Positions 7,894 to 17,525 of a stretch of DNA of 64,000 nucleotides are shown here, piece after piece. Made by a program: the position numbers and the translations under genes. Source of the stretch: Paenibacillus faecalis (lineage in GTDB: Bacteria > Bacillota > Bacilli > Paenibacillales > Paenibacillaceae); NCBI RefSeq assembly GCF_900289175.1, contig NZ_LT985747.1:2833761-2897760 (forward strand). Direction: 5' to 3'. Within the stretch, counting starts at the first letter, position 1, and each line of letters begins with the position of its first letter. The notes under the pieces were generated by a model. That model ran no database searches. It worked only from the letters and a program-made list of their open reading frames with translations, and was not told where the DNA came from.

Positions 7894-10470
7894 TTAAAGT
7901 TGATTGTCAACCTCACTGTATACGGTCGCATTCAATGCAGACACACGCAGCGTCTCCCATGGGATCGACTTGCCCTCAGATTGGGCAACACGAATTTCCT
8001 TTACCTGCCCTGGCAGCAAGTCAAAGAAATTATCACTCAGTACCAGCCACTCCACATCAAGCTCCAGTTTGACCATGCGCGCTACCCGATCGGTGGTCAC
8101 ACGGATAACTGCTTCATCCTTGTTTACCTCAACACGTAGCTGAGCCTGTTCAAAGCACATATCCTTATAATCTCTTAAATAAATGAAGTTTTCCTCGGTT
8201 GCCCCGCTGGTCGAGCTTACCACACATACGAGGTTGGATGCTTCTTCCCCGTTCGTAAGCTCCGTTTCAGTCAGCGCAATAACCTGCATCTTGCTGTTGC
8301 CGGGTACAGTCAGATCAAAGCTGCGCTCAAACACGACCGTCCCGTCCATTTTATACACCGCTAACCGAATCGTATCTTCATAGCTTTGAATCCGATCATT
8401 CAGCGCCCACAATTTAAACTCCTGACCGGCATCATGATCTGCTGTCAACAGCACAGGCGCAAAAAATTTGCGTGAATAATGATACGCCGCCTTAGGGAGC
8501 CCATAATAATCGATAACCGACCAGCTCGTTCCTGGCCAGCAGTCGTTCAATTGCCAAAACAGTGCGCCGCTTGTTTCCGGTTTATTTCGCCGATAATGCT
8601 CAATTCCGTATTTAAGCCCTTCCGCCTGTGTCAGCATGGAATAATTCATATACTCTTCTATATTGGATGGCGAACCCGTATATCCTTCCATGAGTAAAAT
8701 TCCTTTTGGATGATGGATATCCTTGTTGCGGTACATCATTTCTTCACTGCCCCAATAAAATTGACTTTCCGGAATATTGAGCTGCAATGTATAGCGATTC
8801 GACGACGCATGCATCCCGAACTCGCTTGCAAATTTGGTTGTGTCTCCTTTAAATTTCTTGAACGACAAACCTTCTACGCTGTAATCCTGCACCTGCGGCT
8901 CACCGAATACCCGCGGCTCGATATTGCCATGCCACACCTGCCAGTTATGGGTATCGCCTTCTTCACGCGAGTTATGGTCGTTTCCTCCATACGGTGAACT
9001 CGGCCAGTATAAACGTGTCGGATCCAGCGTTTCAAGTAAAGCCGGCATCAGCTCATGGTAGATTTTCTCACCGTAAAACGGATGAGGAATCTCCCCGCTC
9101 GAATAAAGCGCCTCGTACAACCAATCGTTTTCGTTATTTCCGCACCATAGAGCCAGGCATGTCCGGCTGCGCAGCCGCTTCACAACCTGCTCGATCTCAC
9201 GGCGGACGTTATTCATAAAGTTCCGGTTGTAATCCGGGTAAAGCGCACAGGCAAACATAAAATCCTGCCAGACGAGCAGACCAAGCCGATCACATTCGTC
9301 ATAAAATACATCCCGCTCATAGATTCCACCGCCCCAAACACGAAGCATGTTCATATTGGCATCCTTGGCCATCTTGATCAAATTGCGGTAACGCGTATCC
9401 GGCACGGCTGCAATAAAGCTGTCGATCGGTATCCAGTTTGCTCCCTTAGCAAATAGCTTCACACCGTTTAACACGAATGTGAACGCATGGTCTCCCTTTT
9501 CATCGCGCCGTATCAGCTCCAGCGTGCGAATACCTAACCGCTCCTCATGGACATCAACTGCCTCGTCATCACTGTGCAGCGTCACCTTTAAATGGTACAA
9601 ATACGGATCGCCCAAATCATGTGTCCACCAAAGTGTCGGATTCGGTACCTGCAAGGTAACCTCGCCGGATAGTCCGTTTGCACAGATCGCCCCGTCTTGA
9701 ACAAGCCCGGAACTACGATCAAGCAAACATGATGCTGCTGCAACTTCATTTCCTGATGCATCATACAAATGCACATGTGCAGAATAGGCCTTGTCCCGTT
9801 CAAACGCCCTTGCTTCAACCGTCACATCTACCGCCGCTTCCTTATCTGTGATCTCCACCGTACGTGCGAATACACTTTCGACATAAGCATGGCGACGTTT
9901 GACCAAATGCACATCCTTCCAAATACCAGCGCAGACTAGGCGCGGCCCCCAGTCCCAACCGTAGTGGCTTTGCGCTTTACGTGTCCAGATCCGCTTTTTA
10001 CTGAATCCGGACCAATAATACTGAATTTTGTCTTTGGCATGCAGCTGTACCGGGTCGAATTTAACAGCCAACACATTTTTTCCTTTCTTTAATTCCCGCG
10101 TCACTTCAAAAGCATGGGATATAAACATGTTGTCTGTTGAGCCAAGCTCCACGCCGTTCAAGTATACGGTAGCGAATGTGTCCAACCCTTCAAAGATCAG
10201 CTCCATCCGCTCTTCGGCATCGATTTTTTCATTCCAGGTAAATACGGTGCGGTACCACCACACCTTTTCCTCGACCCAGCGACATTTCTGATCGTTATGC
10301 CCATAAAACGGATCTTCGATTATTCCGCGTTCGATGAGCGTCGTATGAACATCGCCGGGAACCTTGGTTGTCATCCAAAAATAATCAATATATTCCGGGG
10401 AAGCAACCTCTAAATCGCGAGCCTCATCTACGTTAAAATCACGCAGTTTCCAGTTTTCGTTCAGTATCAT
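7894..10470 (-). CDS. Beta-mannosidase (GH2)
   Basis: An 858-residue GH2 enzyme with no signal peptide, so cytoplasmic. The jelly-roll sugar-binding domain occupies the first ~200 residues (NGVELGSTDNMFISHAFEV, HYGWDWGPRL). The TIM barrel follows, with MLRVWGGGIYE, the acid/base glutamate in LWCGNNENDW (near 442) and the nucleophile glutamate in FASEFGMHAS (near 549). HYGWDWGPRL and the NNEND form are typical of GH2 beta-mannosidases and not beta-galactosidases. It would release mannose from the non-reducing end of imported mannosides. The start follows AGGAGAAGGAA. A stem-loop at 10486-10522 separates it from the GH130 gene. Confidence 0.88.
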   Translation of the reverse strand: MILNENWKLRDFNVDEARDLEVASPEYIDYFWMTTKVPGDVHTTLIERGIIEDPFYGHNDQKCRWVEEKVWWYRTVFTWNEKIDAEERMELIFEGLDTFATVYLNGVELGSTDNMFISHAFEVTRELKKGKNVLAVKFDPVQLHAKDKIQYYWSGFSKKRIWTRKAQSHYGWDWGPRLVCAGIWKDVHLVKRRHAYVESVFARTVEITDKEAAVDVTVEARAFERDKAYSAHVHLYDASGNEVAAASCLLDRSSGLVQDGAICANGLSGEVTLQVPNPTLWWTHDLGDPYLYHLKVTLHSDDEAVDVHEERLGIRTLELIRRDEKGDHAFTFVLNGVKLFAKGANWIPIDSFIAAVPDTRYRNLIKMAKDANMNMLRVWGGGIYERDVFYDECDRLGLLVWQDFMFACALYPDYNRNFMNNVRREIEQVVKRLRSRTCLALWCGNNENDWLYEALYSSGEIPHPFYGEKIYHELMPALLETLDPTRLYWPSSPYGGNDHNSREEGDTHNWQVWHGNIEPRVFGEPQVQDYSVEGLSFKKFKGDTTKFASEFGMHASSNRYTLQLNIPESQFYWGSEEMMYRNKDIHHPKGILLMEGYTGSPSNIEEYMNYSMLTQAEGLKYGIEHYRRNKPETSGALFWQLNDCWPGTSWSVIDYYGLPKAAYHYSRKFFAPVLLTADHDAGQEFKLWALNDRIQSYEDTIRLAVYKMDGTVVFERSFDLTVPGNSKMQVIALTETELTNGEEASNLVCVVSSTSGATEENFIYLRDYKDMCFEQAQLRVEVNKDEAVIRVTTDRVARMVKLELDVEWLVLSDNFFDLLPGQVKEIRVAQSEGKSIPWETLRVSALNATVYSEVDNQL

Positions 10471-10485
10471 TTCCTTCTCCTATCC

Positions 10486-10522
10486 AGAAGACGCCAAAAC
10501 CATTGTGGCTTTGGCGTCTTCT
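10486..10522. other. Intercistronic stem-loop without T-run
   Basis: AGAAGACGCCAAA (10486-10498) and TTTGGCGTCTTCT (10510-10522) form a perfect 13-bp stem with an 11-base loop. Neither strand has a T-run after it, so it is more likely an mRNA processing or stability element between the GH130 and beta-mannosidase genes than a terminator. Confidence 0.6.
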
Positions 10523-10547
10523 CAACTCTATTTCTATGATATTAGGA

Positions 10548-11609
10548 TTACAAGTAAGTCAAACTGTCCAAAATTTCTTTCACACTGAGCTCAGCGCATG
10601 CCATCGAAGTATCAGCTACGCCATAATACATTTTCAGGACATCGCCATCCACCAAGGCGCCACAGGAGAAGACGACATCTCCGAAGAATCCGTTCTTTTC
10701 GTAATCGGCCTCCGGCTCCATGATCGGCTGATTGGAACGGGCGATCACTTTGGACGGATCATTCAGGTCCAGCAGCAGAGCACCCATGCAGTAGCGGTGA
10801 TCCAGCGTAGCCCCGTGGTAGAGCTCCAGCCAGCCTTTTTCCGTGCGGATCGGCACAGCGCCGCCGCCCATGCGGCCGCTATCCCACATACCTTCGCGAA
10901 GCCCGGCAATATGCTTGTGGTTGCCCCAATACAGGAGATTATCGGATTCGGCAATCCACATTTCCGGATTCCCGGTGCTTTTTGTAGTCGGACGATGCAG
11001 CGCATAGTATTTCCCGTTGATTTTTTCAGGGAAGATCAGGACATCCTTGTTGTCTGGCCCAAAGATCATGCCGTGATGCGTGAAGTTGACAAAGTCTTTG
11101 GTGGATACCATCGATTCGCCTACGCCGACCGGGGATACCGCAGAAAAGTAAATGTAGTACGTATCGCCGATCTGTGTGACGCGTGGGTCTTCAATCCCGA
11201 AGGTTTCCAGCGTCTGCGTAGGATATACGAGCGGCTTATCATCGATAGTGAAGCGATGGCCGTCCTTGCTGCGAGCTACCCGGATATAGGACAAAGAGGT
11301 CAGGTATTCAAAGGTCCCGCTATGGTTTACGTTGCGGATGACGCGCGGGTCAGAGAAATCATAACGCTCGTCGTCTGTGCGGAATTCCAGAATGTCGAGC
11401 TGCTGTGTTTCCGGATTGAATACAGGCGCCTTTACAATCATCGGGTCGTTGCTAATCGGACGCTCCGCGACCCGGAGCAGCAGAAGCACTTCGCCGTTAT
11501 ACTCGGCAACGCCTGCATTGAATGCGCCAATAACCTCGAATCCGTCATGATACGGCTTAACGTCAGCCGGTGTAATCAGAGGGTTTTCCTCGTATCTGTA
11601 AATGTTCAT
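10548..11609 (-). CDS. GH130 beta-mannoside phosphorylase
   Basis: About 353 residues forming a five-bladed propeller. Family blocks include GFEVIGAFNAGVAEYNGEVL, DFSDPRVI, FGIEDPRVTQIGDTYYIYF, GVGESMVSTKDF, GPDNKDVLIFPEKINGKY and GGGAVPIRTEKGWLELYHG. From memory the whole protein is very close to the beta-1,2-mannobiose phosphorylases of Listeria and Thermoanaerobacter. Such enzymes use phosphate to release mannose 1-phosphate. That subfamily call is recalled, not computed. Related GH130 enzymes act on mannosyl-glucose or mannosyl-GlcNAc. The start MNIYRYEEN is preceded by AGGGGT; an ATG seven codons earlier lacks a site. It lies between the DUF1861 and beta-mannosidase genes. Confidence 0.88.
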   Translation of the reverse strand: MNIYRYEENPLITPADVKPYHDGFEVIGAFNAGVAEYNGEVLLLLRVAERPISNDPMIVKAPVFNPETQQLDILEFRTDDERYDFSDPRVIRNVNHSGTFEYLTSLSYIRVARSKDGHRFTIDDKPLVYPTQTLETFGIEDPRVTQIGDTYYIYFSAVSPVGVGESMVSTKDFVNFTHHGMIFGPDNKDVLIFPEKINGKYYALHRPTTKSTGNPEMWIAESDNLLYWGNHKHIAGLREGMWDSGRMGGGAVPIRTEKGWLELYHGATLDHRYCMGALLLDLNDPSKVIARSNQPIMEPEADYEKNGFFGDVVFSCGALVDGDVLKMYYGVADTSMACAELSVKEILDSLTYL

Positions 11610-11677
11610 CGTTTGTTTACCCCTATCCATTAGGCATTTTTCGGTTTGGTTTCTCTCTCTTGGGATGAATTCCCTAA

Positions 11678-12622
11678 TTACGCTTCATAAGAAAGGAACG
11701 GATCGGCGATGGTGACCCTATGGGCTTCCGCATCGCTGATACCCGCATATAAATCAGCGGTTCCATCCGGCTTGCGGACCAGCCCGCCGCTGAATACGAC
11801 ATCGGCCAAATCGGGACGCTTGGTTTCACCTGGCAGGAACTCGGCACGCACCGCAATCAGCTCCATATCGGTATGCGCACCCGTATTCGGGTCCAGTGCA
11901 AATACCATCGGGTAATAGTGCCGGTCGCCAGCAGCATCAAAGCACGCCACATGACCGAGCACGCCAACTAGGCCGTTCTTCAAAATATGCAGCTCGTTGG
12001 CGCCGCCCCATTCGGCATCGACGAATTGATCCGCCAGAAGCGGAGTATCGTTAATCAGCTCAATCGTTACGTCCTCGAGCGCCTTCACTTTGGTAAAGCC
12101 GATTTTGCCGCGGCCGCCCTTGTCGCCTTGAGGGCGGGTGAAGACGCCGATTTCTCCGCTCGCCAGCTCGACAAGGCGCAGGTCCTTCATGGCATCCGGA
12201 CCGGTGAAGAAAAGCTCAAGGCTGTTTAAAGTCTTGCCTTTGTAGAACACGGTTCGCCACATCAGCGCATTTTCCATGGTTGGGTGAGGATAAACCTGAA
12301 CGCCGCCAAGCACCAGCTCCCCTTGAATAAAAGTAAAGAAGGGGTCCTGCAACGTGAAGACGGGTGCCCCGGCTTTAGGTGCCCACTGGCCGTTTTGTTC
12401 AACAAAAAAATGAATTTCGGAATGCTCGCTGTCACGGGACTCGACCCGGCCGGCGATTACGGTTTCTCCTTCGGTCACGAATGGAGCGGTAATATTATAA
12501 ACATCTTTGTCACCTACGCCCGTAAACTGAAGTTTCACCGGGTTTGTGACCGTAGATGGCTTTGCTTTGTATTCACGCAGCAGCGTTTCGCATGTTTTTA
12601 CAGATGATTGGTTGAGTGCCAT
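11678..12622 (-). CDS. DUF1861 family protein, probable beta-propeller
   Basis: A 314-residue cytoplasmic protein without signal peptide or membrane segment. I recognise it as DUF1861-like (GVGDKDVYNITAPF, AGRVESRDSEHSEI, LQDPFFTFIQGELVLGGV, DVVFSGGLVRKPDGTADLY). The repeated short strands and D/E-rich turns resemble the five-bladed propeller of GH130, GH43 and GH32 enzymes. No function is known to me. It is read in the same direction as GH130, about 70 bp upstream of it, and directly after the GH13 gene, with a good site (AGAAGGAG). Its placement suggests action on the same mannoside, perhaps as a glycosidase, phosphorylase or epimerase-like partner. That is inference. Confidence 0.7.
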   Translation of the reverse strand: MALNQSSVKTCETLLREYKAKPSTVTNPVKLQFTGVGDKDVYNITAPFVTEGETVIAGRVESRDSEHSEIHFFVEQNGQWAPKAGAPVFTLQDPFFTFIQGELVLGGVQVYPHPTMENALMWRTVFYKGKTLNSLELFFTGPDAMKDLRLVELASGEIGVFTRPQGDKGGRGKIGFTKVKALEDVTIELINDTPLLADQFVDAEWGGANELHILKNGLVGVLGHVACFDAAGDRHYYPMVFALDPNTGAHTDMELIAVRAEFLPGETKRPDLADVVFSGGLVRKPDGTADLYAGISDAEAHRVTIADPFLSYEA

Positions 12623-12658
12623 AGTAAGGTCTCCTTCTAGTAGAAAAAATAAAATGAT

Positions 12659-14296
12659 CTAAGACAGCCATACGGCAGCGGTATGCGGAGGGATCACTGC
12701 CGATGGACCGTCCAGGGATACCGACTTTTGGCTTGCAGCTGCCAAATGCAGTTCACGGTTGGCCCAGTCCGACAGATTCAGTTGCAGCGGCTCGCTACCG
12801 AAGTTCAGCGCGACGACGGCTTCATGTTCATCAGAGCGCTTGGTATAGACGATCGCCTGATCCCTCATTTCAAGCTTGGCATAATCTCCGCCAAAAAGGG
12901 CGGGATGCCGTCGCCTGAGCGAGAGCAGCTGTTTGTAGTAAGAATAGATAGAGTCCGTTTGCTTCTGCTGCGTCTCCGCATGAATCTGCGTATGATGCGG
13001 TCCCATGCCGATCCAAGGCTCGCGGCTGGAGAACCCGCCGAATGGTTCCCCGTTCCACTGCATCGGGGAACGGGAGTAATCGCGGCTTTTGGCACGCGCA
13101 ATGGCTAGAGCTTCTTCTTCGGTGCGGCCGTTCTTCAGCGCCACCTCGTAGTGGCCAAGGCCCTGGATATCCCGCATGTCCTCGATCCGGTTCGCCACAT
13201 GATTCCGCATCCCGAGCTCATCGCCGTAGTATATAAAAGGAACTCCTTTGGCTGTAAGCATCAGGGTGGCAATCAATCGGGCTCTTCGCTCCTCCAGCGA
13301 TGGATCGCCATCGCCGAAGCGGGAAATATGGCGCTGCATATCATGGCTGCTGAAGAACAAGGTAGGAAGCTGATCCCGCCGATGCTTCGCTTCCATCAAC
13401 TGCAGTTCGCGATATAACCGCTCCGGATTCAGCTGCTCCTGACTGCCCAGATTGAAGTTAAATACAACATCGAGCAGGCCGCTACCGCTGTAACGGCTAA
13501 GGATATCCATATCCTCCGAGCCGACTTCACCCACCATGAAAATACCTTCCCGCTGATGCACATACTGGCAGATTTCGTGAATGGCCTCCAGGATGCCGTC
13601 CTGATTCTGATCGTACCGATGAATCTGTTCTCCCTTGTCATCGTAAGGGTTATCCTGAAACTCGCCGGAAACCTTAAGGAAATTGATGACGTCCAGCCGG
13701 AAGCCGTCAATGCCCTTGTCGAGCCAAAATCCCATCACGTCTTTCATCGCTTCGCGCACTTCGGGATTGGCCCAGTTCAAGTCAACCTGCTCCTTGGCAA
13801 AGGCATGGTAATAGTACTGTCCCGTAGGTTCATCCCATTCCCAGGCGCTTCCTCCAAAGAAGGACTCCCAGTTATTCGGCAACGCCTTGCCTTCCGGCGA
13901 TTTCCAGATGTACCAATCGCGCTTGGGAGAGCTGACCGATGATTTGGACTCCTGGAACCAGGCATGGTGCGAGGAGGTATGATTCAGCACGAGATCAACA
14001 ATGACGCGAATGTCCCGCCGATGGGCCTCTTCGATAAACCGCTCAAAATCCGCCATCGTCCCGTAATCGGGGTCTACGTTGTAATAATCGGAGATGTCAT
14101 AGCCATTGTCGATCTTGGGAGACGTATAAAAGGGGGTCAGCCAAATGCCGCCGATCCCGAGCTCCTTCAAGTAATCCAGCTTGGAGGTGATGCCGGGAAA
14201 ATCGCCGATGCCGTCTCCGTTCCCGTCGCAAAAGCTAGGGACATAAATTTCATAAAAGGTGGTGTTCTGCCACCACAGCTTTGGTTTGTTATTCAT
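12659..14296 (-). CDS. Alpha-glucosidase, oligo-1,6-glucosidase type (GH13)
   Basis: About 545 residues, typical of GH13_31 enzymes. Conserved regions in order: DLVLNHTSSHHAWF (region I), the nucleophile Asp in GFRLDVINF (near 202), the acid/base Glu in FMVGEVGSED (near 257) and SSHDMQRH (region IV, near 319). NGYDISDYYNVDPDYG is typical. Valine directly after the nucleophile favours alpha-1,6 linkages. The enzyme lacks a signal peptide. GGGAG precedes the ATG at 14296; a TTG three codons earlier is an alternative. An alpha-glucosidase inside a beta-mannoside cluster is unexpected and hints at a mixed glucose/mannose substrate. Confidence 0.9.
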   Translation of the reverse strand: MNNKPKLWWQNTTFYEIYVPSFCDGNGDGIGDFPGITSKLDYLKELGIGGIWLTPFYTSPKIDNGYDISDYYNVDPDYGTMADFERFIEEAHRRDIRVIVDLVLNHTSSHHAWFQESKSSVSSPKRDWYIWKSPEGKALPNNWESFFGGSAWEWDEPTGQYYYHAFAKEQVDLNWANPEVREAMKDVMGFWLDKGIDGFRLDVINFLKVSGEFQDNPYDDKGEQIHRYDQNQDGILEAIHEICQYVHQREGIFMVGEVGSEDMDILSRYSGSGLLDVVFNFNLGSQEQLNPERLYRELQLMEAKHRRDQLPTLFFSSHDMQRHISRFGDGDPSLEERRARLIATLMLTAKGVPFIYYGDELGMRNHVANRIEDMRDIQGLGHYEVALKNGRTEEEALAIARAKSRDYSRSPMQWNGEPFGGFSSREPWIGMGPHHTQIHAETQQKQTDSIYSYYKQLLSLRRRHPALFGGDYAKLEMRDQAIVYTKRSDEHEAVVALNFGSEPLQLNLSDWANRELHLAAASQKSVSLDGPSAVIPPHTAAVWLS

Positions 14297-14457
14297 TCGA
14301 TACAACTCCCGGATGATAGAGCTCTCTTTTTCATAGGGGGATTCAAGAAGAAGCCCGAATAGCAGGTTGTAATGTACAGACCTCTTAGACGAGCTTCCTG
14401 TTTGTATGAGATTCCTATGAAGTTTTAAAGCATTTTGAAGCTTATCTTGCCATCTTC

Positions 14458-15297
14458 TTACTTCAAATTGAACTGCATGCCTTCCTTGAACTTATTACCG
14501 AAGATGACAAACATGATAATTATCGGAACGGTGAGCAGCACCGAGGCTGCATACAGCGGACCCGGATAACTGCCGTATGGTCCAAACATCTGGGACAAGA
14601 GCACGTTGAGTGTCAGCATATCGTCACTGCGGACAGCGAGCATATCCCAGAGCAGCTCTGTCCAGCGTTCCATCAGCAGGAACAAGAAGACAACAGCAGT
14701 AATGGATTTGGACATCGGCATCATGATTTTGTACAAAATCTTAAAGTCCGAAGCTCCGTCCAGCTTGGCCGCTTCGATAAATGCATCCGGAACGGCTTTG
14801 AAGAAGTTGGTATACATGAAGATTGCCCATAAGCTAACGGCTTTCGGAATAATCAAAGCCCAGTACGTATCGTAAAGTCCCAGCTTTTGAATGATGAGGA
14901 AGTTAGGAATCAGCAAAATGATCGCCGGGAAGAACATATGGAACAACACGAAGTTATTCACGGAGTCGCGTCCCTTGAAGTTCAATTTAGCCAGCGCATA
15001 AGCGACCATGATCCCAAATAACATCATTAAGAAGGTGGAAGCCACCGATACGATGACACTGTTGAAGAATGAATTGATCCATGGTCTGGAAATACCGACT
15101 TCACCGCCAGTAAAGAGCCACTCATACGATTGTAGTGTGAATTTTGTCGGAAACAGCTGACGGTCAACCTGTGCCCAATCCGCAAAGGAGTTAAGTACCA
15201 TATATAAATATGGGTACACCATGACGAGCAGCAAAAGGGTTGCGAACACATAGCGGATCGCTAGACGTCGTTTGTTGTTTTTATTAGACCCAACCAT
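14458..15297 (-). CDS. Carbohydrate ABC transporter permease, MalG type
   Basis: About 279 residues with six hydrophobic segments. The EAA loop that contacts the ATPase is visible as EAAKLDGASDFKILYKIMMP near residue 190. It ends in a MalG-like KFKEGMQFNLK. The start MVGSNKNNKRR overlaps the end of the upstream permease gene by 14 bases. A longer in-frame start 13 codons earlier has no better site. No ATPase gene lies in the island. Sugar importers of this group usually share one MsmX-type ATPase encoded elsewhere. Confidence 0.9.
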   Translation of the reverse strand: MVGSNKNNKRRLAIRYVFATLLLLVMVYPYLYMVLNSFADWAQVDRQLFPTKFTLQSYEWLFTGGEVGISRPWINSFFNSVIVSVASTFLMMLFGIMVAYALAKLNFKGRDSVNNFVLFHMFFPAIILLIPNFLIIQKLGLYDTYWALIIPKAVSLWAIFMYTNFFKAVPDAFIEAAKLDGASDFKILYKIMMPMSKSITAVVFLFLLMERWTELLWDMLAVRSDDMLTLNVLLSQMFGPYGSYPGPLYAASVLLTVPIIIMFVIFGNKFKEGMQFNLK

Positions 15298-16165
15298 TAC
15301 GTTTACCCCAACTTTCCAACAGTTTTCGAATGACATAGATGGAGGCGAATGTAGCTAGAGAAGCCAGGATGGCAATTGCGGATGCATATCCAGCTTGCAG
15401 ATTGTTAAACGCCTGATTAAAGATTTCCATCTGCCATGTATTCGTTGCATAGTTCGGTCCGCCGCCTGTCAGCTGATAAACCTCGGTAAAGATCCCGAAG
15501 GTAACACCGAACGCGAGAATCAACGTGGTATAGAGTGCAGGGTACAAAAGAGGCAGTGTAATTTTCCAGAACCGCTGTTTGTTAGTTACACCGTCAATTG
15601 CCGCTGCTTCATAAATTTCTTTATCAATGCTTTCCAGACCCGAAGTGAGGATCAGTGCATAATAACCTGTGAACTTCCACGCCAAGATCATACCGACGAT
15701 AAATAGTGCCGACCAAGGAGTGCCGAGCCAGTCGATATTAATGCCAAGCGTGTTTCTCAGGAACTCGTTGACCGGAGCATTATAGGACAAAAAGCCTTGT
15801 ACAATCAGGGATGCCACAACCCCGGAGGACAGATACGGCAGGAAAAAGCCGATCAGATAGACGCTTTTGAACTTAGGCAGTCCGTGTACGATCACGGCTA
15901 CAGCAAGCGACATAATAATAACCAGCGGCACAAACAGCATCATGAATTTGTAGGTTACCCAGAAGGCGGACTGCACCCCTGGAGATGCTATAGCTTTCGC
16001 AAAGTTATCCAGCCCTACAAAATCATAATCGGGAGCAATCAGATCCCAATTGGTAAAGGCAAGGTATAGGGACCAGATTAGTGGCCCAAGGAAAAATACC
16101 AGCCCAAAAATAATGTAGGGACTGGCGAAAAGCCAGCCCAACCTATTATTTTGCTTGTTAATCAT
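15284..16165 (-). CDS. Carbohydrate ABC transporter permease, MalF type
   Basis: A 293-residue permease with six membrane segments, the first at LGWLFASPYIIFGLVFFLGP. The EAA loop is EAAAIDGVTNKQRFWKITLP near residue 190. Its ATG overlaps the stop codon of the binding-protein gene by one base (TAATG). It pairs with the MalG-type permease to form the membrane channel for the sugar bound by the lipoprotein. Confidence 0.92.
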   Translation of the reverse strand: MINKQNNRLGWLFASPYIIFGLVFFLGPLIWSLYLAFTNWDLIAPDYDFVGLDNFAKAIASPGVQSAFWVTYKFMMLFVPLVIIMSLAVAVIVHGLPKFKSVYLIGFFLPYLSSGVVASLIVQGFLSYNAPVNEFLRNTLGINIDWLGTPWSALFIVGMILAWKFTGYYALILTSGLESIDKEIYEAAAIDGVTNKQRFWKITLPLLYPALYTTLILAFGVTFGIFTEVYQLTGGGPNYATNTWQMEIFNQAFNNLQAGYASAIAILASLATFASIYVIRKLLESWGKRNGWV

Positions 16166-17478
16166 TATTGAAGTTCACCTTCAATCGCTTTCTTCATGTT
16201 ATTCCAGCCAGTTTGTGGATCAATTTCACCTCGGATCACCTTATTAAATGCTTCTTGTCCAATGATCGTTTGGATCTCATTGAATTTAGGATTATCCATG
16301 GCTGGTACGCCTTTGGATACAGCTTCTGCATATGGAGCAAGCTCAGGTTTTTCTTCCAAAATTTTCTTGAAGCCTTCAAGCTCGTTCAGATCGTCACGCG
16401 CTGGTGGCAGGTTTGTTTGCTCAAACCATTTCACATCGTTTTCTGCGTTGGAATATACCCATTTCAAGAAATCAGCAGCAGCTTGCTGGGATGCTTCAGG
16501 TGCACCGCTGAAAATAACAAGACCTTTAGCATCAGCATACGTTTTAGCTTCATCCGGGTTCATGTCGTCAGGAACCGGTGGCAATGTCAGCGTGTAATTC
16601 TCCCCATATTTCAGCTCTGGGTACTTCGTAGCCCACATATCGAAGGTCCAAGGACCAATGTCTGTGAACACACCTGCTTGGGTTTCAAACGGATCTGTTA
16701 CTTGTTGTGACAGGATGCCGCCTGCTTTATTGAGCTCATCTACGAAGGTCAGCATTTCAACACCGGCTTTATCATCGGCTACAAAATTGCTGCCCTCCAC
16801 GAATTTGTTACCGTCTGAAGCAGCGTTGTACAGCAGGAAGAAGTCAAACCAGCGTTTCCAACCAGTGGAGTCTGCCAAATCCGCTCCTTTGGTCCACATA
16901 TATTTATCTGGATATTTCTCTTTCAGTTTCTTGTTTGCGTCCAGTACCTCACTGTAGGTACGTGGTGGTTCGTTATATCCGATTTCCTTCAACAGATCTG
17001 TACGCCATCCGATCAGCATCGGGTTGGAGTAGATCGGCAGTACATATTGATGACCATCGGCAAATTCCCATGGTGCAATCGTTTCGGCCATATTGCGGGA
17101 CTCAACGATTTCCTTGAATTGCGGAAGCTCATCGAGAGCAACCAACGCTTTACTGTTGGAGAGCTGAGCAGCAAATCCGCGGTTGATATTTTCCGCTACG
17201 GTAGGCGCGTTGCCACCTGCAATCGCTGCCTGGATGCTAGCTTCCGAGCTTGGCGATTCTTTAATTGCGCTCACATTAATTTTAACTTTCGGATTAACCT
17301 GCTCGTAAGCCTCGGCCATCTCCGTCCAAAACGCTTGCTGCGGAGGATTTGGGGCAGCCCAGAACTCGACGGTTGTAACCCCATCCGCAGTTTCTTTCGC
17401 TTCGTCTGATTGTCCACATCCGGCTAGGACCGAAACAATCATCGTTAATGCGAGCAAGATCGAGAATTTCTTCTTCAT
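16165..17478 (-). CDS. ABC transporter sugar-binding lipoprotein
   Basis: A 437-residue family-1 solute-binding protein. The signal peptide ends in the lipobox LAGC, so the mature cysteine is acylated and the protein is held outside the membrane. EFWAAPNPPQQAFW near residue 40 and the C-terminal QEAFNKVIRGEIDPQTGWNNM are typical of oligosaccharide-binding proteins. It is the first gene of the leftward island, with ACAGGAGG as ribosome-binding site and a strong promoter, operator and cre-like site upstream. Its ligand is probably the mannoside processed downstream. Confidence 0.92.
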   Translation of the reverse strand: MKKKFSILLALTMIVSVLAGCGQSDEAKETADGVTTVEFWAAPNPPQQAFWTEMAEAYEQVNPKVKINVSAIKESPSSEASIQAAIAGGNAPTVAENINRGFAAQLSNSKALVALDELPQFKEIVESRNMAETIAPWEFADGHQYVLPIYSNPMLIGWRTDLLKEIGYNEPPRTYSEVLDANKKLKEKYPDKYMWTKGADLADSTGWKRWFDFFLLYNAASDGNKFVEGSNFVADDKAGVEMLTFVDELNKAGGILSQQVTDPFETQAGVFTDIGPWTFDMWATKYPELKYGENYTLTLPPVPDDMNPDEAKTYADAKGLVIFSGAPEASQQAAADFLKWVYSNAENDVKWFEQTNLPPARDDLNELEGFKKILEEKPELAPYAEAVSKGVPAMDNPKFNEIQTIIGQEAFNKVIRGEIDPQTGWNNMKKAIEGELQ

Positions 17479-17525
17479 TAAACAGACCTCCTGTAAGTGA
17501 CTTGTAAATCAAATTACAATCATAA

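Noticed and set aside
10503..11633. Long open frame (376 codons) on the plus strand opposite GH130
   Set aside because: It is antisense to a clear GH130 gene, has no recognisable family pattern and no ribosome-binding site. High-GC third positions create such shadows.
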